Part shown: piece by piece, positions 45,304-55,617 of the stretch
Position numbering within the stretch: position 1 is the stretch's first letter
Layout of the letters: every line of letters starts with the position of its first letter
Source: Caballeronia sordidicola
GTDB lineage: Bacteria; Pseudomonadota; Gammaproteobacteria; Burkholderiales; Burkholderiaceae
Direction of reading: 5' to 3'
DNA: 64,000 bases
Assembly: GCF_001544455.2 (NCBI RefSeq)
Contig: NZ_FCOC02000001.1
Location: forward strand, 62,001 to 126,000
Notes under the pieces: generated by a model
The model's database searches: none
What the model was told of the DNA's origin: nothing
What the model saw: only the letters and a program-made list of their open reading frames with translations
Program-made: the position numbers and the translations under genes

Positions 45304-46584
45304 CTATCGCGCACGACATAGATCTTGTAAAAGGGTTTCAACTACCGCTTCTTCCGCAATCGAAAAACCACGACAAGACATTGCCTCAGTTAGCACTGGA
45401 TCCCACGATGCAATCACTGGCGCACCCGACAGATCTCGAACATCGTCCTCACTCCGCCGTGAAGCGGCCAACTCGTAGTCTTCCGCATTAAAATGCCAAG
45501 ATGACGCGACCCACTTTCGCCGGACAAAATTGGCAATTGACAAGCCAGCCCAGTCAAAGTCGCCGTGATACACAAGCTGGGCGCCCGCGCCCACCAGTTG
45601 ATTGAGCAAAACGCGCTGCGCGGCTGCGGGCATCCCGTCTGTACAAATAAGCGGTGCACACGCCCTGCCCAATCGATCTGCCGCAATTGTTACGACCTCG
45701 GGGTTTTCGCAGACGTAAACCATGCGATCTTTTACCGCCCACGCCGGTGGGCTTCTTACCAGCGATCGCAGCGACATGTACGATGGCTCACCGAAGCGTC
45801 CCGGTTGGCGCACGGCTCGCACCGGAACGTTCAGGAATAAAGCCGGCCTGGCCAGTTCGTTGACAAAGACGCCCTGTTGCGCCCAAATCTCGCGCGAGGA
45901 TTCATCGGACTGGCCCGCATCCGCCGTGTTGAACGGCGAATCGCCGTCATCCGACTCGACAGCCTTCTGACGGCGACGGCATATAGACAAGACCAGTGTT
46001 GCGACTGCCTGCCCGTTATCGAGACTGTGTGCGTCACCAAGAACCTCAGCAGCAAGCTGCGCTCGCGGGATTCCGGATGCAGGCAAACGCGAAAGCACGG
46101 CGAACGCCCTCTGAAGCAGGCGCCGCGCGACCTGCAGGTCCCTCCTCGATAGCCGCTTGAGCAGACCAAGCGAACTGGGAGACGTAAGGAACTCCACTAT
46201 TCTTGAGTCGTCTGCTGCTTTTTGCAGCTCAATCCAACGTGCCTCACTCTCAGCTTGCACAAGCGCAGAAAGAATCGGTCCATCCAGGCGCTCCAATGCT
46301 TCCCTGAGAGACGCCGCAACACCACTCGACCTTAGCGTGGTGTCGACCGCGACGACATCGAGCGTAATCGATCGCGAATTACTGACCGCTTTCCCGCTCA
46401 ACAGCGCTAACGCCTCATACTCGTGCGGCTGCAACCCTGTCAACTTGACGATCGACGGAGATCGTTCAAGGGAAAGACGCGCATAGCGTGCCCGCATCCG
46501 CTGTCGAAGCCGGATAAGTGCTTCGCCCCCTAACAGGTTCTGTAGCCGCATGTCTTCGTTATCGTTCATCGCTGTCAAATCCAT
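45304..46584 (-). CDS. jetD: Wadjet type II nuclease subunit JetD (TIGR02679 family)
   Basis: A protein of about 426 residues matching the TIGR02679/DUF2399 family. JetD is the DNA-cleaving subunit of Wadjet, which cuts circular plasmids. The Toprim-like core shows the glutamate in YVCENPEV and the acidic loop in LVYHGDFDWAGLSIANF near the C-terminus. I take ATG 46584, 11 bases after the jetC stop; a GTG at 46686 inside jetC or an ATG at 46569 are alternatives. It is the last gene of the jetABCD operon. Confidence 0.9.
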   Translation of the reverse strand: MDLTAMNDNEDMRLQNLLGGEALIRLRQRMRARYARLSLERSPSIVKLTGLQPHEYEALALLSGKAVSNSRSITLDVVAVDTTLRSSGVAASLREALERLDGPILSALVQAESEARWIELQKAADDSRIVEFLTSPSSLGLLKRLSRRDLQVARRLLQRAFAVLSRLPASGIPRAQLAAEVLGDAHSLDNGQAVATLVLSICRRRQKAVESDDGDSPFNTADAGQSDESSREIWAQQGVFVNELARPALFLNVPVRAVRQPGRFGEPSYMSLRSLVRSPPAWAVKDRMVYVCENPEVVTIAADRLGRACAPLICTDGMPAAAQRVLLNQLVGAGAQLVYHGDFDWAGLSIANFVRRKWVASSWHFNAEDYELAASRRSEDDVRDLSGAPVIASWDPVLTEAMSCRGFSIAEEAVVETLLQDLCRAR

Positions 46585-46594
46585 GCTGCCATCG

Positions 46595-49500
46595 TTACCC
46601 AATAAGTCTTTCTGGCTCGGGCCCACGGCGTCGGGCCTTACCATCCCAGATCCATCTGGATACAAATACCGCGTCGACGCCTTCACGCCGCTGCAAGTGG
46701 CAGATGGCTACTCCTGGTAAAGTAGCGTAACAGGCCCATTCACGTTCGCTCGTGATAACGAAGTCCAGATCGAACTCCCTGATGAGCCCCATGCAATGTG
46801 CACGAGCGGGGTCGTCGATGCCCGCAAACGCCTCATCGAGCAACATCAGCCTCGGTGCGTGGGGATTGGTACTCTGACCATAGAAGCTGGCAATCGCGGC
46901 AAACAGCGGGACAGTCAAACCCAACGCGCGCTCACCACTGGAAGCGGGACCACTGAGCTTTTTCCACTGGCCTGCCTGCAGACGCTCAACCCGGAAACGG
47001 TGCCACCGGCGATAGTCGAGCGCACGCGAAAGCTGATCGAACAAGCTACCGGCGTTGTCACTCTCGCCCGGCAGCACAGCGAAATCTGCCCGATCGCGCT
47101 CCGCCTTAATCTGTAGGTGCAACATATTGCCGACCACTCGCCGATCCTCCATCGACCACAGGTCTGTGCTCGTGTTCAGAAGACGTTCGCGCGCAACATC
47201 AAGGCCAACCGGAGCACCTTCGAGTTCGGACAAGGGTTGCCAGCGCAACCTGTATCTGACACCGGTCGACGTAGGCCGCTTTTCCAGTTCTTTGTTGACG
47301 GCATTGACGTGTGTCTCAGCCGCCCGAAGCATCCGTTGTATCTCCGTGGCAATTTCGGCCTGAAGGTGATTCTCGAGGACTGCGCGCTCGTGGGCGGACA
47401 GTAGCTCTCCCCGTTGGGCGATCTCGTCTGCAAGCCGCGCTGCAAGTTGGTCCGGTCGATCCTGCTTACCGTGAAAGATTACGTAAACGATGAGCCCCCA
47501 GTCGCTTGTCTCGGCAACAGCCTGATGACCCAAGCTGCCCAAGGTGCGTTGAAGGTCCATCAGATCTTCGCTGACACGCTTCTGCACCCGTGTCCAGCTG
47601 TTCTCATCGTCGGCGACGTCGACGAGTTCCTGCTCGATGCGGCGTGCGACTGTTAACGCCGCCTCAATCGTCCACGCCATTGAGACGTCGGGAAGACCGA
47701 GCCGTGGCAACGCAGAGGAAAGCAGACTGCTTGCGGCGAAATGTTGCAACTGGACAACCGCGCGCGTTCGTGCCCCTATCTGGTCATCGAGTACGATTTG
47801 AGCGCTCTTAGCGCGCTCCGCAGCGGTCGCGCGACGTTCGCCAGCAGTGCGACGCGCGTCATTAGCAGTGGTCAAAGCGCACTCTGCCGCCGCCACGCTC
47901 TCCTTTGCTGCGTCGAGTTTGATCAGGAGATTCGCTACTTCAGTTCCTACCGTGTCGCGAAGCGTCTCGAACCGAACGGCGGCTTCCTGAGCTTCCGCCC
48001 GCGCTTCGCCCCATCGTTCCAACGATTCCGAATGCTGCAGTCGCGCGTCGCGTTCGCGTGTTTCCTGCACCTCGAGATCGGGCTGCGCACGCCGGTAGTC
48101 GCGTGCCAAACTGACGATATCGTGATGTTTGTCGATGCAATAAACCAAGGCCTCTTCAACGCTTGCCAGTGCGAGCTCATCGGTCGGAAGACGGAGATCG
48201 GCAGCGTCTCTCTGCAACCGGTCCATCGCCGCGTGCCATGTCTGCTCTGCGTCACGACACTGTACTTCAGCCCTGTCCAGACGAGCGCGTGCTGCTTGCA
48301 GCGTCTGCGTTGCGACCGATACGGCCTGTAGGGCGTTGAAAAGTTCCGTTTCAGCCGGTGCCGTTGACAGCTCCAAGTCGGCCTGTCGTCGATCGGCTGC
48401 GAGCGTCTCAAAGGCCACCAGGACGTTTTGCAGACATACGTCTAACCTTTGAAGTTCGGCCCGGATGGCCTCAAGACGCCGCGATCGCGCCTCCGCGCGT
48501 GCGCGCTGCCCAATGTACACCGCCTGTGCCTTGCTCCCCCGGCCAGACAACGAGCCAAGCCGGAACTTTCCGGACGGTGACACCCAGGTTTCACTTTCAG
48601 CATCGATCGTTGTTTCGTCTTTGGCGCATGCTACACCTGACAGCAAGCGGTGAATGACATCACAAGGAATGGGTCCATCGACTGGGCAATCGGGCTGCAA
48701 CCAGTCCGCGAGACTCCGCACAACAGCAGGCCGAGACGCCCAATGCGTATCGAGCCATGGCTGCCCATCTTTGGCCTGGACAACACCATCAGCGGTGACC
48801 CAGGCATCCAGGAGGCCCGAAACTTCCAACGCGGCCTCAATGCCTGCGCGCTGTGCATCATCGACATGTTTCCTGAAATCTACAAGCCGATAGAACGCGG
48901 CACCCTCAGACTCTGCCCGGGTCTGCTCGCCGCGCATGTAAGGTGCAGGAGGCATCGCGTCGCGTCCAGCGCTCAATTCATCACGCTCTACCCGTAGCTC
49001 TGTAGCTTGTCGCTCATACACTTTACGCTGCTCGATGAGCGATGCCTCGTCGGCTGCAAACTGTGATTGACGTTGCCGATGCGCGAGCTCAAGACCGGCT
49101 TTCGCCGGGTTCTGGGCATCCGTCTTCGCTACCCACTCAGTCAATGCAAGGATGTGCGGATGCGCGTCCCATGCGAGCTGGACCAGTTTTTCCGAGTGCG
49201 CGGTCCAAGCGTCAATGAGCGTCTGCCCCACCTGCTCTGCTTCCATGTCAGCTTCGGCACGCCGCGCCGCAGCCTCGACCATCTCTTCTTTCGCTTCATT
49301 GACCGCGCGTTGAATCTCCTTCAAGCGCATATCGGCCTGCTCCGCAGCGCGTCCACGTTGCCTAAGCGTCGCGATCGCTTCGCGACGAGCGGCGGTGGCG
49401 TTTCTGATGTCTAATGCCGCTGCGTCAAATTCCCCGTCGGCGAGCGAGCCTACCTTTTCAGGCGTCCCCTTGGTCAGCAGATTGTCAGTAAATTCGGACG

Positions 49501-50779
49501 CAACGCCTGCCTTGAGAGCGTACGGCACGCAATCGTTTCTGGCATCAGTGAACATGCGCTCGATTGAACGGACCTTTGCTACATAATCTTGCGTTCGGGC
49601 AGTCTCGTCGCGAAGCCGCCTTTGATTCGCCTCACTTGCTTTTTCTTCTGACGCAAGGGCTCGCAATCGGCGCTCGTAGTCCTCCTTCGCATTTTGCAAC
49701 CGGTTGGCGTCCTGCATTGTCGGGTTCGACCGTAGCGTCTCCTGTCTCGCCCGTTCTGTATTTACCTGACTCTGTGCATCCTCGAACGCTTTCGCCGCAC
49801 CCGCTTCAACCTCAATTGCTGTGTCCAGTGCAGCCTGTTCAGCGTTTCGCGACGCACTAGCGTTATCGAACTCCGTCTGCGCCTGACGCAAAACCCGCGC
49901 CTGGCGACGACTCTGGATGCATGCGTAACGTTCGTAGTCGGTGTTGAAGCTGTCCACAGCTTTGTGCAGCGCCTTGATGTCATCAAGCTGCTGACGGTCT
50001 TCTTCGAGCTGGTTCAATGAATCCGCGATATCGGTCAGCATGTCAGCTGGCATCGGCGGAAGCGCCTCCGTGAGCGCATGCGAAAGCCCCGCTTCGTCCG
50101 GTTTGCGTGAAAGCTGTGGCTGGCGCAACTGGATCAACGTATCCATCAGGGCGTCGTAGCGCTTTTCGCCGAGACTAAAGAGCTTCTCGTCAACCGCACG
50201 CCGATATAGCGTGGCATTGTCAAAGAGCTTGCCGTGACCTTCAATGGATTCGCGAAGTCGCTCTCGCGTCAGCGTATTTCCTTGCTGGCTAACGAGCTGG
50301 AAATCCTGGCTGATTCTTGAGCCATTGTTCTCACCATTCGCGAGGATAAAAAACCATGCTTCGACATTGGGTTTTCCTTCTACAGCGGAGAGTCCCGCAC
50401 CAAGCGTCACATAGTGAAAACGTCCCTCGCGGTCGCGGCGACCGAACTCGATCCATGTGTAACCAATTCGGCGTTTGTATCCTCCAACCAGCAAGTTCCA
50501 TGGCATTTTCTTACCGCTGTCGCCATCGGGTTCAACTCGACTGGAGCGCAGGTTGGCGTCAAAAAGAAATGGCAACGTGAGCGACAGAACCTTTGATTTC
50601 CCGGTTCCGTTATTGCCACGGAACAGCAATCGGCCGTCGTGAAACCAGAACTCTTCCATGTCGTAGTGAAACAACTCGACGACCCCGAGACGCAATGGCT
50701 GCCATCTCTCAAGCACCGGCTCAGGTAGCTCAGCTCGGATCGCAGGAACAGATTTCTGGAAGAGATCGTCTTCACTCAT
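46595..50779 (-). CDS. jetC: Wadjet type II SMC-like ATPase JetC (TIGR02680 family)
   Basis: A 1,394-residue SMC/MukB-like ATPase, the motor of the Wadjet complex. Walker A is at residues 55-62 (GNNGTGKS). Long coiled-coil segments rich in Ala, Glu, Arg and Gln occupy about residues 230-600 and 760-1100, with a hinge-like region between. The signature SSGERALGLTVPLF and Walker B LMLLDEAFAGIDD lie near the C-terminus. ATG 50779 overlaps the jetB stop by eight bases and has GGAG upstream. It is expected to extrude plasmid DNA and present it to JetD for cleavage. Confidence 0.95.
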   Translation of the reverse strand: MSEDDLFQKSVPAIRAELPEPVLERWQPLRLGVVELFHYDMEEFWFHDGRLLFRGNNGTGKSKVLSLTLPFLFDANLRSSRVEPDGDSGKKMPWNLLVGGYKRRIGYTWIEFGRRDREGRFHYVTLGAGLSAVEGKPNVEAWFFILANGENNGSRISQDFQLVSQQGNTLTRERLRESIEGHGKLFDNATLYRRAVDEKLFSLGEKRYDALMDTLIQLRQPQLSRKPDEAGLSHALTEALPPMPADMLTDIADSLNQLEEDRQQLDDIKALHKAVDSFNTDYERYACIQSRRQARVLRQAQTEFDNASASRNAEQAALDTAIEVEAGAAKAFEDAQSQVNTERARQETLRSNPTMQDANRLQNAKEDYERRLRALASEEKASEANQRRLRDETARTQDYVAKVRSIERMFTDARNDCVPYALKAGVASEFTDNLLTKGTPEKVGSLADGEFDAAALDIRNATAARREAIATLRQRGRAAEQADMRLKEIQRAVNEAKEEMVEAAARRAEADMEAEQVGQTLIDAWTAHSEKLVQLAWDAHPHILALTEWVAKTDAQNPAKAGLELAHRQRQSQFAADEASLIEQRKVYERQATELRVERDELSAGRDAMPPAPYMRGEQTRAESEGAAFYRLVDFRKHVDDAQRAGIEAALEVSGLLDAWVTADGVVQAKDGQPWLDTHWASRPAVVRSLADWLQPDCPVDGPIPCDVIHRLLSGVACAKDETTIDAESETWVSPSGKFRLGSLSGRGSKAQAVYIGQRARAEARSRRLEAIRAELQRLDVCLQNVLVAFETLAADRRQADLELSTAPAETELFNALQAVSVATQTLQAARARLDRAEVQCRDAEQTWHAAMDRLQRDAADLRLPTDELALASVEEALVYCIDKHHDIVSLARDYRRAQPDLEVQETRERDARLQHSESLERWGEARAEAQEAAVRFETLRDTVGTEVANLLIKLDAAKESVAAAECALTTANDARRTAGERRATAAERAKSAQIVLDDQIGARTRAVVQLQHFAASSLLSSALPRLGLPDVSMAWTIEAALTVARRIEQELVDVADDENSWTRVQKRVSEDLMDLQRTLGSLGHQAVAETSDWGLIVYVIFHGKQDRPDQLAARLADEIAQRGELLSAHERAVLENHLQAEIATEIQRMLRAAETHVNAVNKELEKRPTSTGVRYRLRWQPLSELEGAPVGLDVARERLLNTSTDLWSMEDRRVVGNMLHLQIKAERDRADFAVLPGESDNAGSLFDQLSRALDYRRWHRFRVERLQAGQWKKLSGPASSGERALGLTVPLFAAIASFYGQSTNPHAPRLMLLDEAFAGIDDPARAHCMGLIREFDLDFVITSEREWACYATLPGVAICHLQRREGVDAVFVSRWIWDGKARRRGPEPERLIG

Positions 50780-52055
50780 TTTCAACTGCTCCAATTTGCG
50801 GCGGTTCGGAGTTGCGTCTCGATTGCCTCACGTCGGTTTCACCGATGGCGAAGCGCAAAATAGCGGGCAGTGGACGAACAGCTCCGTCGACGCACTCGAC
50901 AAGATGCAAGCAGCTTAGCCGTCCCAGTGCAATCGCCGTTAGTTCAGCTTCCGCGCCGGGCTCTCGCGCAGACTTGCGCCAATACCTCCCGTGGAGGTCC
51001 GTTGCTTCGCGAACGAATGCAGTGACGGCAGCGACAGTCGTGATGCCCGCCGTTTGGCCCTCTCTGGAGCGGGTTGCAAGGTATTCAGCGATAAGCAACG
51101 TGACGTGCCCTTCTGTCCCTTCAGCCGGCATCGCGATGTCCGTCAAGGTACCGTCATCCGTCAAAGCAAGCCCTTCGGCACGCTGCTCTGCCACGAGGCC
51201 CGTGGCATCGCACAACCGGCTCGCCATCGGGCCACGCTGATTGACGAAATAATTCAATTCTTCGGCCCGAAGCGAATCGAGGTAAACAACCGGGTCGTCG
51301 AGAAGGCGTCGTGACAAGGCATGGCGAATCGCAGTCCGTCGTCCATCTTCGTTTTCCGGCACGTGCTCCGTTACCAGTGCGTGCAATCTCTCATCCAAGC
51401 TGACCGGGGCCTGCCCAGCAGTCCACGTAGACGGTCCGCGAGCGGCGGCAAGCATTCCGGATAGCGCCCTGGGTTGAACGTCGTAAAGCGCATCCGCTTC
51501 GGAACCAGCTTGAGAACGAACGAAGTCATCCTCGTCTCCGGCAACACGTGTCAGGACCCCCAAATCCAGCAGTAGTCGGCAAACCGCGACAAGTTCCCGA
51601 CGTTCGGAGGCGCTTGCAAGCGCAAATGAGAAGCCCCGCCCAGTGATGGTGGTATCCGCTGCTAATTCCATTACCCGCTCGCCAAGCTCACGCAGGGTCG
51701 TCTGCGAATCTGTCCGCTCCAGTACAGCGCACGCAAGACAAAGCAGGACATAGCGTCGCCGGTCGAAGTCAGGCAGCCCCCGCGTGGGGTCATTTGTGTC
51801 AGAAGGTCGCTTGTACAACCTTGCACCCTCACGCTCTACGACGAGGGACCACCCGGTTTCGCGCGAGAACCATTCGCGGAGTTTGTCCGCCTGCCGCCGA
51901 ACAGATGCGAACCCGGGATGTGTCGAGCTAAGCAAAGGTCGCATCAGGATCGCACGTAGCCCGTTCTGGAAATCTTCCCGTTGCTGGCGTGCCTGCAATT
52001 CCCCAATTTGCCTGCTATCCGACGCGCTACGCGTCTCGCGAGGTGAAGTTGTCAT
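50772..52055 (-). CDS. jetB: Wadjet type II subunit JetB (TIGR02678 family)
   Basis: A 427-residue TIGR02678 protein, the MukE-like (kite) partner of the SMC-like subunit. Typical text is LRAILMRPLLSSTHPGF, then REWFSRETGWSLVVEREGAR and RRYVLLCLACAVLERTD. Its start overlaps the jetA stop as ATGA and its end overlaps jetC by eight bases. It has no catalytic motif and serves assembly of the condensin-like complex. Confidence 0.93.
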   Translation of the reverse strand: MTTSPRETRSASDSRQIGELQARQQREDFQNGLRAILMRPLLSSTHPGFASVRRQADKLREWFSRETGWSLVVEREGARLYKRPSDTNDPTRGLPDFDRRRYVLLCLACAVLERTDSQTTLRELGERVMELAADTTITGRGFSFALASASERRELVAVCRLLLDLGVLTRVAGDEDDFVRSQAGSEADALYDVQPRALSGMLAAARGPSTWTAGQAPVSLDERLHALVTEHVPENEDGRRTAIRHALSRRLLDDPVVYLDSLRAEELNYFVNQRGPMASRLCDATGLVAEQRAEGLALTDDGTLTDIAMPAEGTEGHVTLLIAEYLATRSREGQTAGITTVAAVTAFVREATDLHGRYWRKSAREPGAEAELTAIALGRLSCLHLVECVDGAVRPLPAILRFAIGETDVRQSRRNSEPPQIGAVENE

Positions 52056-53572
52056 TGCAGGCCAACCTCCGTGATGGTCAAGAGATGATCTCGGCCGCTA
52101 AAAACGCCGTCTGGAGTGCGAACTTCAGCTCTGGAATCACTCGCCAGCGGCTCGAGACGTACCAGCAATAGTCCATCTCCCGTAAGCCGTTCGACCGGAA
52201 CCTCGGGGTTTTTCTGCTCGCCTAGCGCCTCTCCCAAGAGGCCAAGAAACAGGCCGAAGGCGGCCGGGTCAAGCTCGCCCAGTTCTGACAATCGCATCGG
52301 CCGGCCAGTTGCCAGCCGCTGCCTGGCTGCCTCGACCTGCCGAAACTCTTCCGCGAACAGAGACGACAGCGTCTCTCGCTCAGCAGCGCGGCTGCGAATT
52401 TTCGGGAGCGGTCCTCGCGGTGTCATCTCCCCGTATTCACGAAGGCGTGGGTTAATTTCGACGGGCGGCGCTTCGGCCCACGGCGTGTTTGCTGGAAGGT
52501 CAGCGTCCAGGTTCGGATTCTTGACAAAATGCCTCGCCGGATTCAGCGCGAACGTCGCGCGTGCCATCCGGTGCGCGTCGTCCTCGATCTCACATGCTGC
52601 AAACCAGCCAGCAAGTACCCGAAAGTCAGCCGATCGGTCGCTGCGACCACTTCGGCGGTCATTGATCGCTGCGATCGCCTGCAACAGTTGAGGGATTGCC
52701 GTGCGCGCTTTGTCTCTGAGCAGTTCGACTTGTGGACGAGTATGCTCGCCGGGAAGGAACCAGCCGCGTAACCCTTTCCAGCGGTCAAGCCATTCGCGCC
52801 ATCGCCGCACTCGTTCCTGAGAAGCCTCAAGTTCGTCGCCAGGCGCCGCATCCTTCGCTTCCCGCTCTGCCACGTGCTGCAACGCTGCATTGATGCGCGG
52901 TGCAATCTGCAAAATCAGGGAAGAGATGCCGTCGGACCGACGTACCAGATCGCCGAGGAAACGCTCAAGATAGTCAATGAGGCGCCTCTTGTATGCCGCC
53001 ACAGCAGCCGCTTCAGCCTGTTGCAATTCCAGAGTTCTTGCAACTCCGGCCATGAACGCCTGCGCATTGTCGGCAAGCTTTTCGAACACCTGTACGAGGT
53101 CGCGCAACACCTCATGCACCTTTGGCACGTCTATATCACCGTGCGTATCGAGCAGGGCTTTCAACATGCCGAGCCGAGACGCGATATCCTCGAGCGCAAC
53201 TGACTGCAGTTCGGCGCGCCTACGAAGGCTATTGCTGAACGCCACGAGCGCTGTTTCGATAGCTTCACCACCAGCCGAGAGGCGGTAAAGAAATCGGGCC
53301 CTATAGAAGTCACTCAAACTTGAAACGCGAGCAGTATCCGGTTGCGATTGAAGATTGCCCCACTCTGTGAGCTGCACTAGTGCCGCGTTAACGTCCTCAA
53401 TCCTCGGCACACTGCTAGCCCAGGCTGCCTCGAAAAGCACCTCGTCTGGGCGCAACTGCAATCGATATTGCCTTTTCGCGGCAGCGAACAAGTCGAGAAT
53501 GTTCCGGTAAAGAAGTGCCTTATCCGCAGTTACGTGACGGAACAGCGCTGCATTATCGACAACAGACTGCAT
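52052..53572 (-). CDS. jetA: Wadjet type II subunit JetA (TIGR02677 family)
   Basis: A protein of about 506 residues of the TIGR02677 family, the MukF-like (kleisin) subunit. It starts LFRHVTADKALLYRNILDLF shortly after the Met, as in relatives. ATG 53572 has AAGGGG upstream and is preferred over a start at 53623. It is the first gene of jetABCD, 318 bases downstream of the WYL regulator gene on the same strand. Confidence 0.92.
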   Translation of the reverse strand: MQSVVDNAALFRHVTADKALLYRNILDLFAAAKRQYRLQLRPDEVLFEAAWASSVPRIEDVNAALVQLTEWGNLQSQPDTARVSSLSDFYRARFLYRLSAGGEAIETALVAFSNSLRRRAELQSVALEDIASRLGMLKALLDTHGDIDVPKVHEVLRDLVQVFEKLADNAQAFMAGVARTLELQQAEAAAVAAYKRRLIDYLERFLGDLVRRSDGISSLILQIAPRINAALQHVAEREAKDAAPGDELEASQERVRRWREWLDRWKGLRGWFLPGEHTRPQVELLRDKARTAIPQLLQAIAAINDRRSGRSDRSADFRVLAGWFAACEIEDDAHRMARATFALNPARHFVKNPNLDADLPANTPWAEAPPVEINPRLREYGEMTPRGPLPKIRSRAAERETLSSLFAEEFRQVEAARQRLATGRPMRLSELGELDPAAFGLFLGLLGEALGEQKNPEVPVERLTGDGLLLVRLEPLASDSRAEVRTPDGVFSGRDHLLTITEVGLQ

Positions 53573-53890
53573 GTCTTTTCCCCTTCGATCAGCAAACACC
53601 GCGGCATATTGGATATGGGCCAAATCGATGACAACAGAGACTGGCGCTCCCGAAAATCACGTTATGACAAGCAATGGTGGCGGGAGAAATCGCCACGCAG
53701 TTTCATCCAGGCTGCACAGCGTGCCCCGGAGCGCCGCCTGTGACGCATTATTTACGGCGGTCATAAAATCGGCTTGAGAAGCTTTTTGGAGTCCTCAAAT
53801 TGCCAGGTCGGTCCGCGTTGACCATCTACTAGCCTCGTGGAACGTGTCTGATGAGGATGATACGGAACGAGTGGCTCACAAAATGAGCCA
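53573..53890 (-). promoter_or_regulatory. Leader region of the jetABCD operon
   Basis: About 318 bases between the WYL regulator and jetA. An eight-base hairpin GTGGCTCA/TGAGCCAC at 53871-53891 overlaps the regulator's stop codon. The rest contains no gene and should hold the jetA promoter and a possible operator for the WYL protein. Confidence 0.4.
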
Positions 53891-54883
53891 CTACCGCAAG
53901 CAGTCTCCATATTTTTGTGCGGCAGCGCACAAGATTTCGCATATCTTCTGACGCAGCTCCGGTGGATCGAGCACTTCGACGTGTTCCCCATGCCGAAGAA
54001 CGTCCATAACTAATTCGTGATCACTCGAATACGGTACTTCGAGCAGATAGCTTCCATCGTCAAGCCAACTGCCCGACTGTTGCTCGTGCCAAGTTTCCTG
54101 CGCAACCCACTGCGCGCGCTGCGCAGAGAATTTTAGTTTCGCCCGGTGCAGAGGGGCGCCCGCGAAGATGCCGTAGCCACCCTTGAAGTGGTCAGTGACA
54201 ACGGATTCATCCACGTCGACTGCGGGCACGTCGAGGATCGATGCGGCTTTGATTGATTCCAGCGAGAAAATGCGCAAGGCATCACGCGAGTGACACCATG
54301 CATCGAGGAACCAGTTATCACGATAATGCACAAGCTGAACCGGCGAGATCTCCCGTTCGGTCGCCTCGAGCTTCGCGCGACTCCAGTACTCGATGATTAG
54401 TCGTTTACGCTCCAGAACTGCGGTCGCGAGCGTCTGGAATCTTGTGCCGTCTAGCTTGCGAGTTGCGAGATGGACGATCTTGACCCTTTGCTCGATTGAC
54501 ATAGCCGTATGGTTCCCCTGTCCCAACATGTCACGGAGTCGCTTCTTCAGCGGACCAATATGCTCTTCAAGCAACCCGGGCTGCACCCCGTCCAGCAAAT
54601 GAATCACCGACAGCAGCGCATACACTTCCGAGGCATCGAACCAAACGCCAGGCAACTCAAAAATACCACCGCCGAAAAGCTGGCCGTCTTCAATCACATA
54701 TCCGCCCTTGTGCTTGTCCCACACAAGAGGGCAGCCCAACCGGTCGCGTAAGATGTCGAAATCGCGCTTCAGCGTCGCCGGCGAGACCTCGAGTTCGGCC
54801 ATCAGCTCATCTTTGGTCGCTACCCCGCGTGCGCGGATCCGCTTCACAATCTTGTGGATTCGCTCGATGTTCTGTTTCGACAC
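53891..54883 (-). CDS. WYL-domain transcriptional regulator (YafY type)
   Basis: A 330-residue regulator. A DeoR-like winged helix occupies the first 60 residues (ATKDELMAELEVSPATLKRD). The WYL ligand-binding domain spans about 140-230 (RLIIEYWSRAKLEATEREIS, VHYRDNWFLDAWCHSRD). A C-terminal WCX-type extension follows. WYL regulators such as BrxR and CapW control defence operons. Here it stands between the Wadjet operon and the large helicase gene, all on the minus strand, so it may repress one or both until infection or DNA damage. The start is GTG. Confidence 0.92.
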   Translation of the reverse strand: MSKQNIERIHKIVKRIRARGVATKDELMAELEVSPATLKRDFDILRDRLGCPLVWDKHKGGYVIEDGQLFGGGIFELPGVWFDASEVYALLSVIHLLDGVQPGLLEEHIGPLKKRLRDMLGQGNHTAMSIEQRVKIVHLATRKLDGTRFQTLATAVLERKRLIIEYWSRAKLEATEREISPVQLVHYRDNWFLDAWCHSRDALRIFSLESIKAASILDVPAVDVDESVVTDHFKGGYGIFAGAPLHRAKLKFSAQRAQWVAQETWHEQQSGSWLDDGSYLLEVPYSSDHELVMDVLRHGEHVEVLDPPELRQKICEILCAAAQKYGDCLR

Positions 54884-55617
54884 ACGTATCCCCGCTGCAT
54901 GGAATGATGCTGTAGTCGTTCGGTGACTGCGATTAACGCAAGCGTTGCATCCAAGGCGGCCGGAAGCATAGCTATTTCCGGCGTAGCCCCATGTGCATTA
55001 GCTTTATGGCATCGTCATCTGATGCGCCGAATCCAGTTTGCAATAAATTTCCACCGCGATCTTGGCGCTTCACGCAATACCGCAGAAAGATTGATCGGAC
55101 ATCTTTCAACGGCATGACATCTCCTTTTTTCGTTGTATCGGAGACGACCGGCTGCTTTTCTTAGCATAGCCACTAGCCCGCAAAGAGCACAAATCTCTGT
55201 AATCAGGGCCGCGATGCGTCGCGTAACGCCGTCATCATCACGACCCAGAATCGTCCTGCACAGCGCAAGGCTGACGGCCGAGCGCAGCAGTTTCTAGGGT
55301 CGCTCGTATTCCTTTGCCGGAAACATGCCAGAACACACCGATTCCAGCGACAACCTGCACGCTTGACCAGCATGTCTGACGCCTTTTGGCGACTGAATGG
55401 GTAACGTTTACGTCATCTGCCTTGCGCCGGAGCGCTGTGGATCAATCGCCTCCCTGGCACCAGTATTTAGCTCCATCGAGGGTTATACAATTCTAAAATT
55501 CAGCAAAAGAGTTCGCTTATTCGAGCTCTTTCTATTTCCATCATCCAGCGGCGCCGAGTCGCTTCTAGCACTAACCCGTCTCCAATGTATTAGATATGCC
55601 GCTGGTTGTTCGGCAGG
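54884..55617. other. Gene-free region between the helicase and WYL genes
   Basis: About 730 bases, AT-rich in the middle. Frames are short and unlike known proteins. It should hold the WYL promoter (minus strand) and the helicase terminator described at 55505. I see no RNA gene. Confidence 0.4.
55505..55532 (-). terminator. Probable terminator of the helicase-nuclease gene
   Basis: Read on the minus strand, AAAGAGCTCG and CGAACTCTTT form a ten-base stem with one mismatch around a six-base loop, ending in TTTT. It lies about 85 bases after the stop codon at 55618. Confidence 0.5.
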
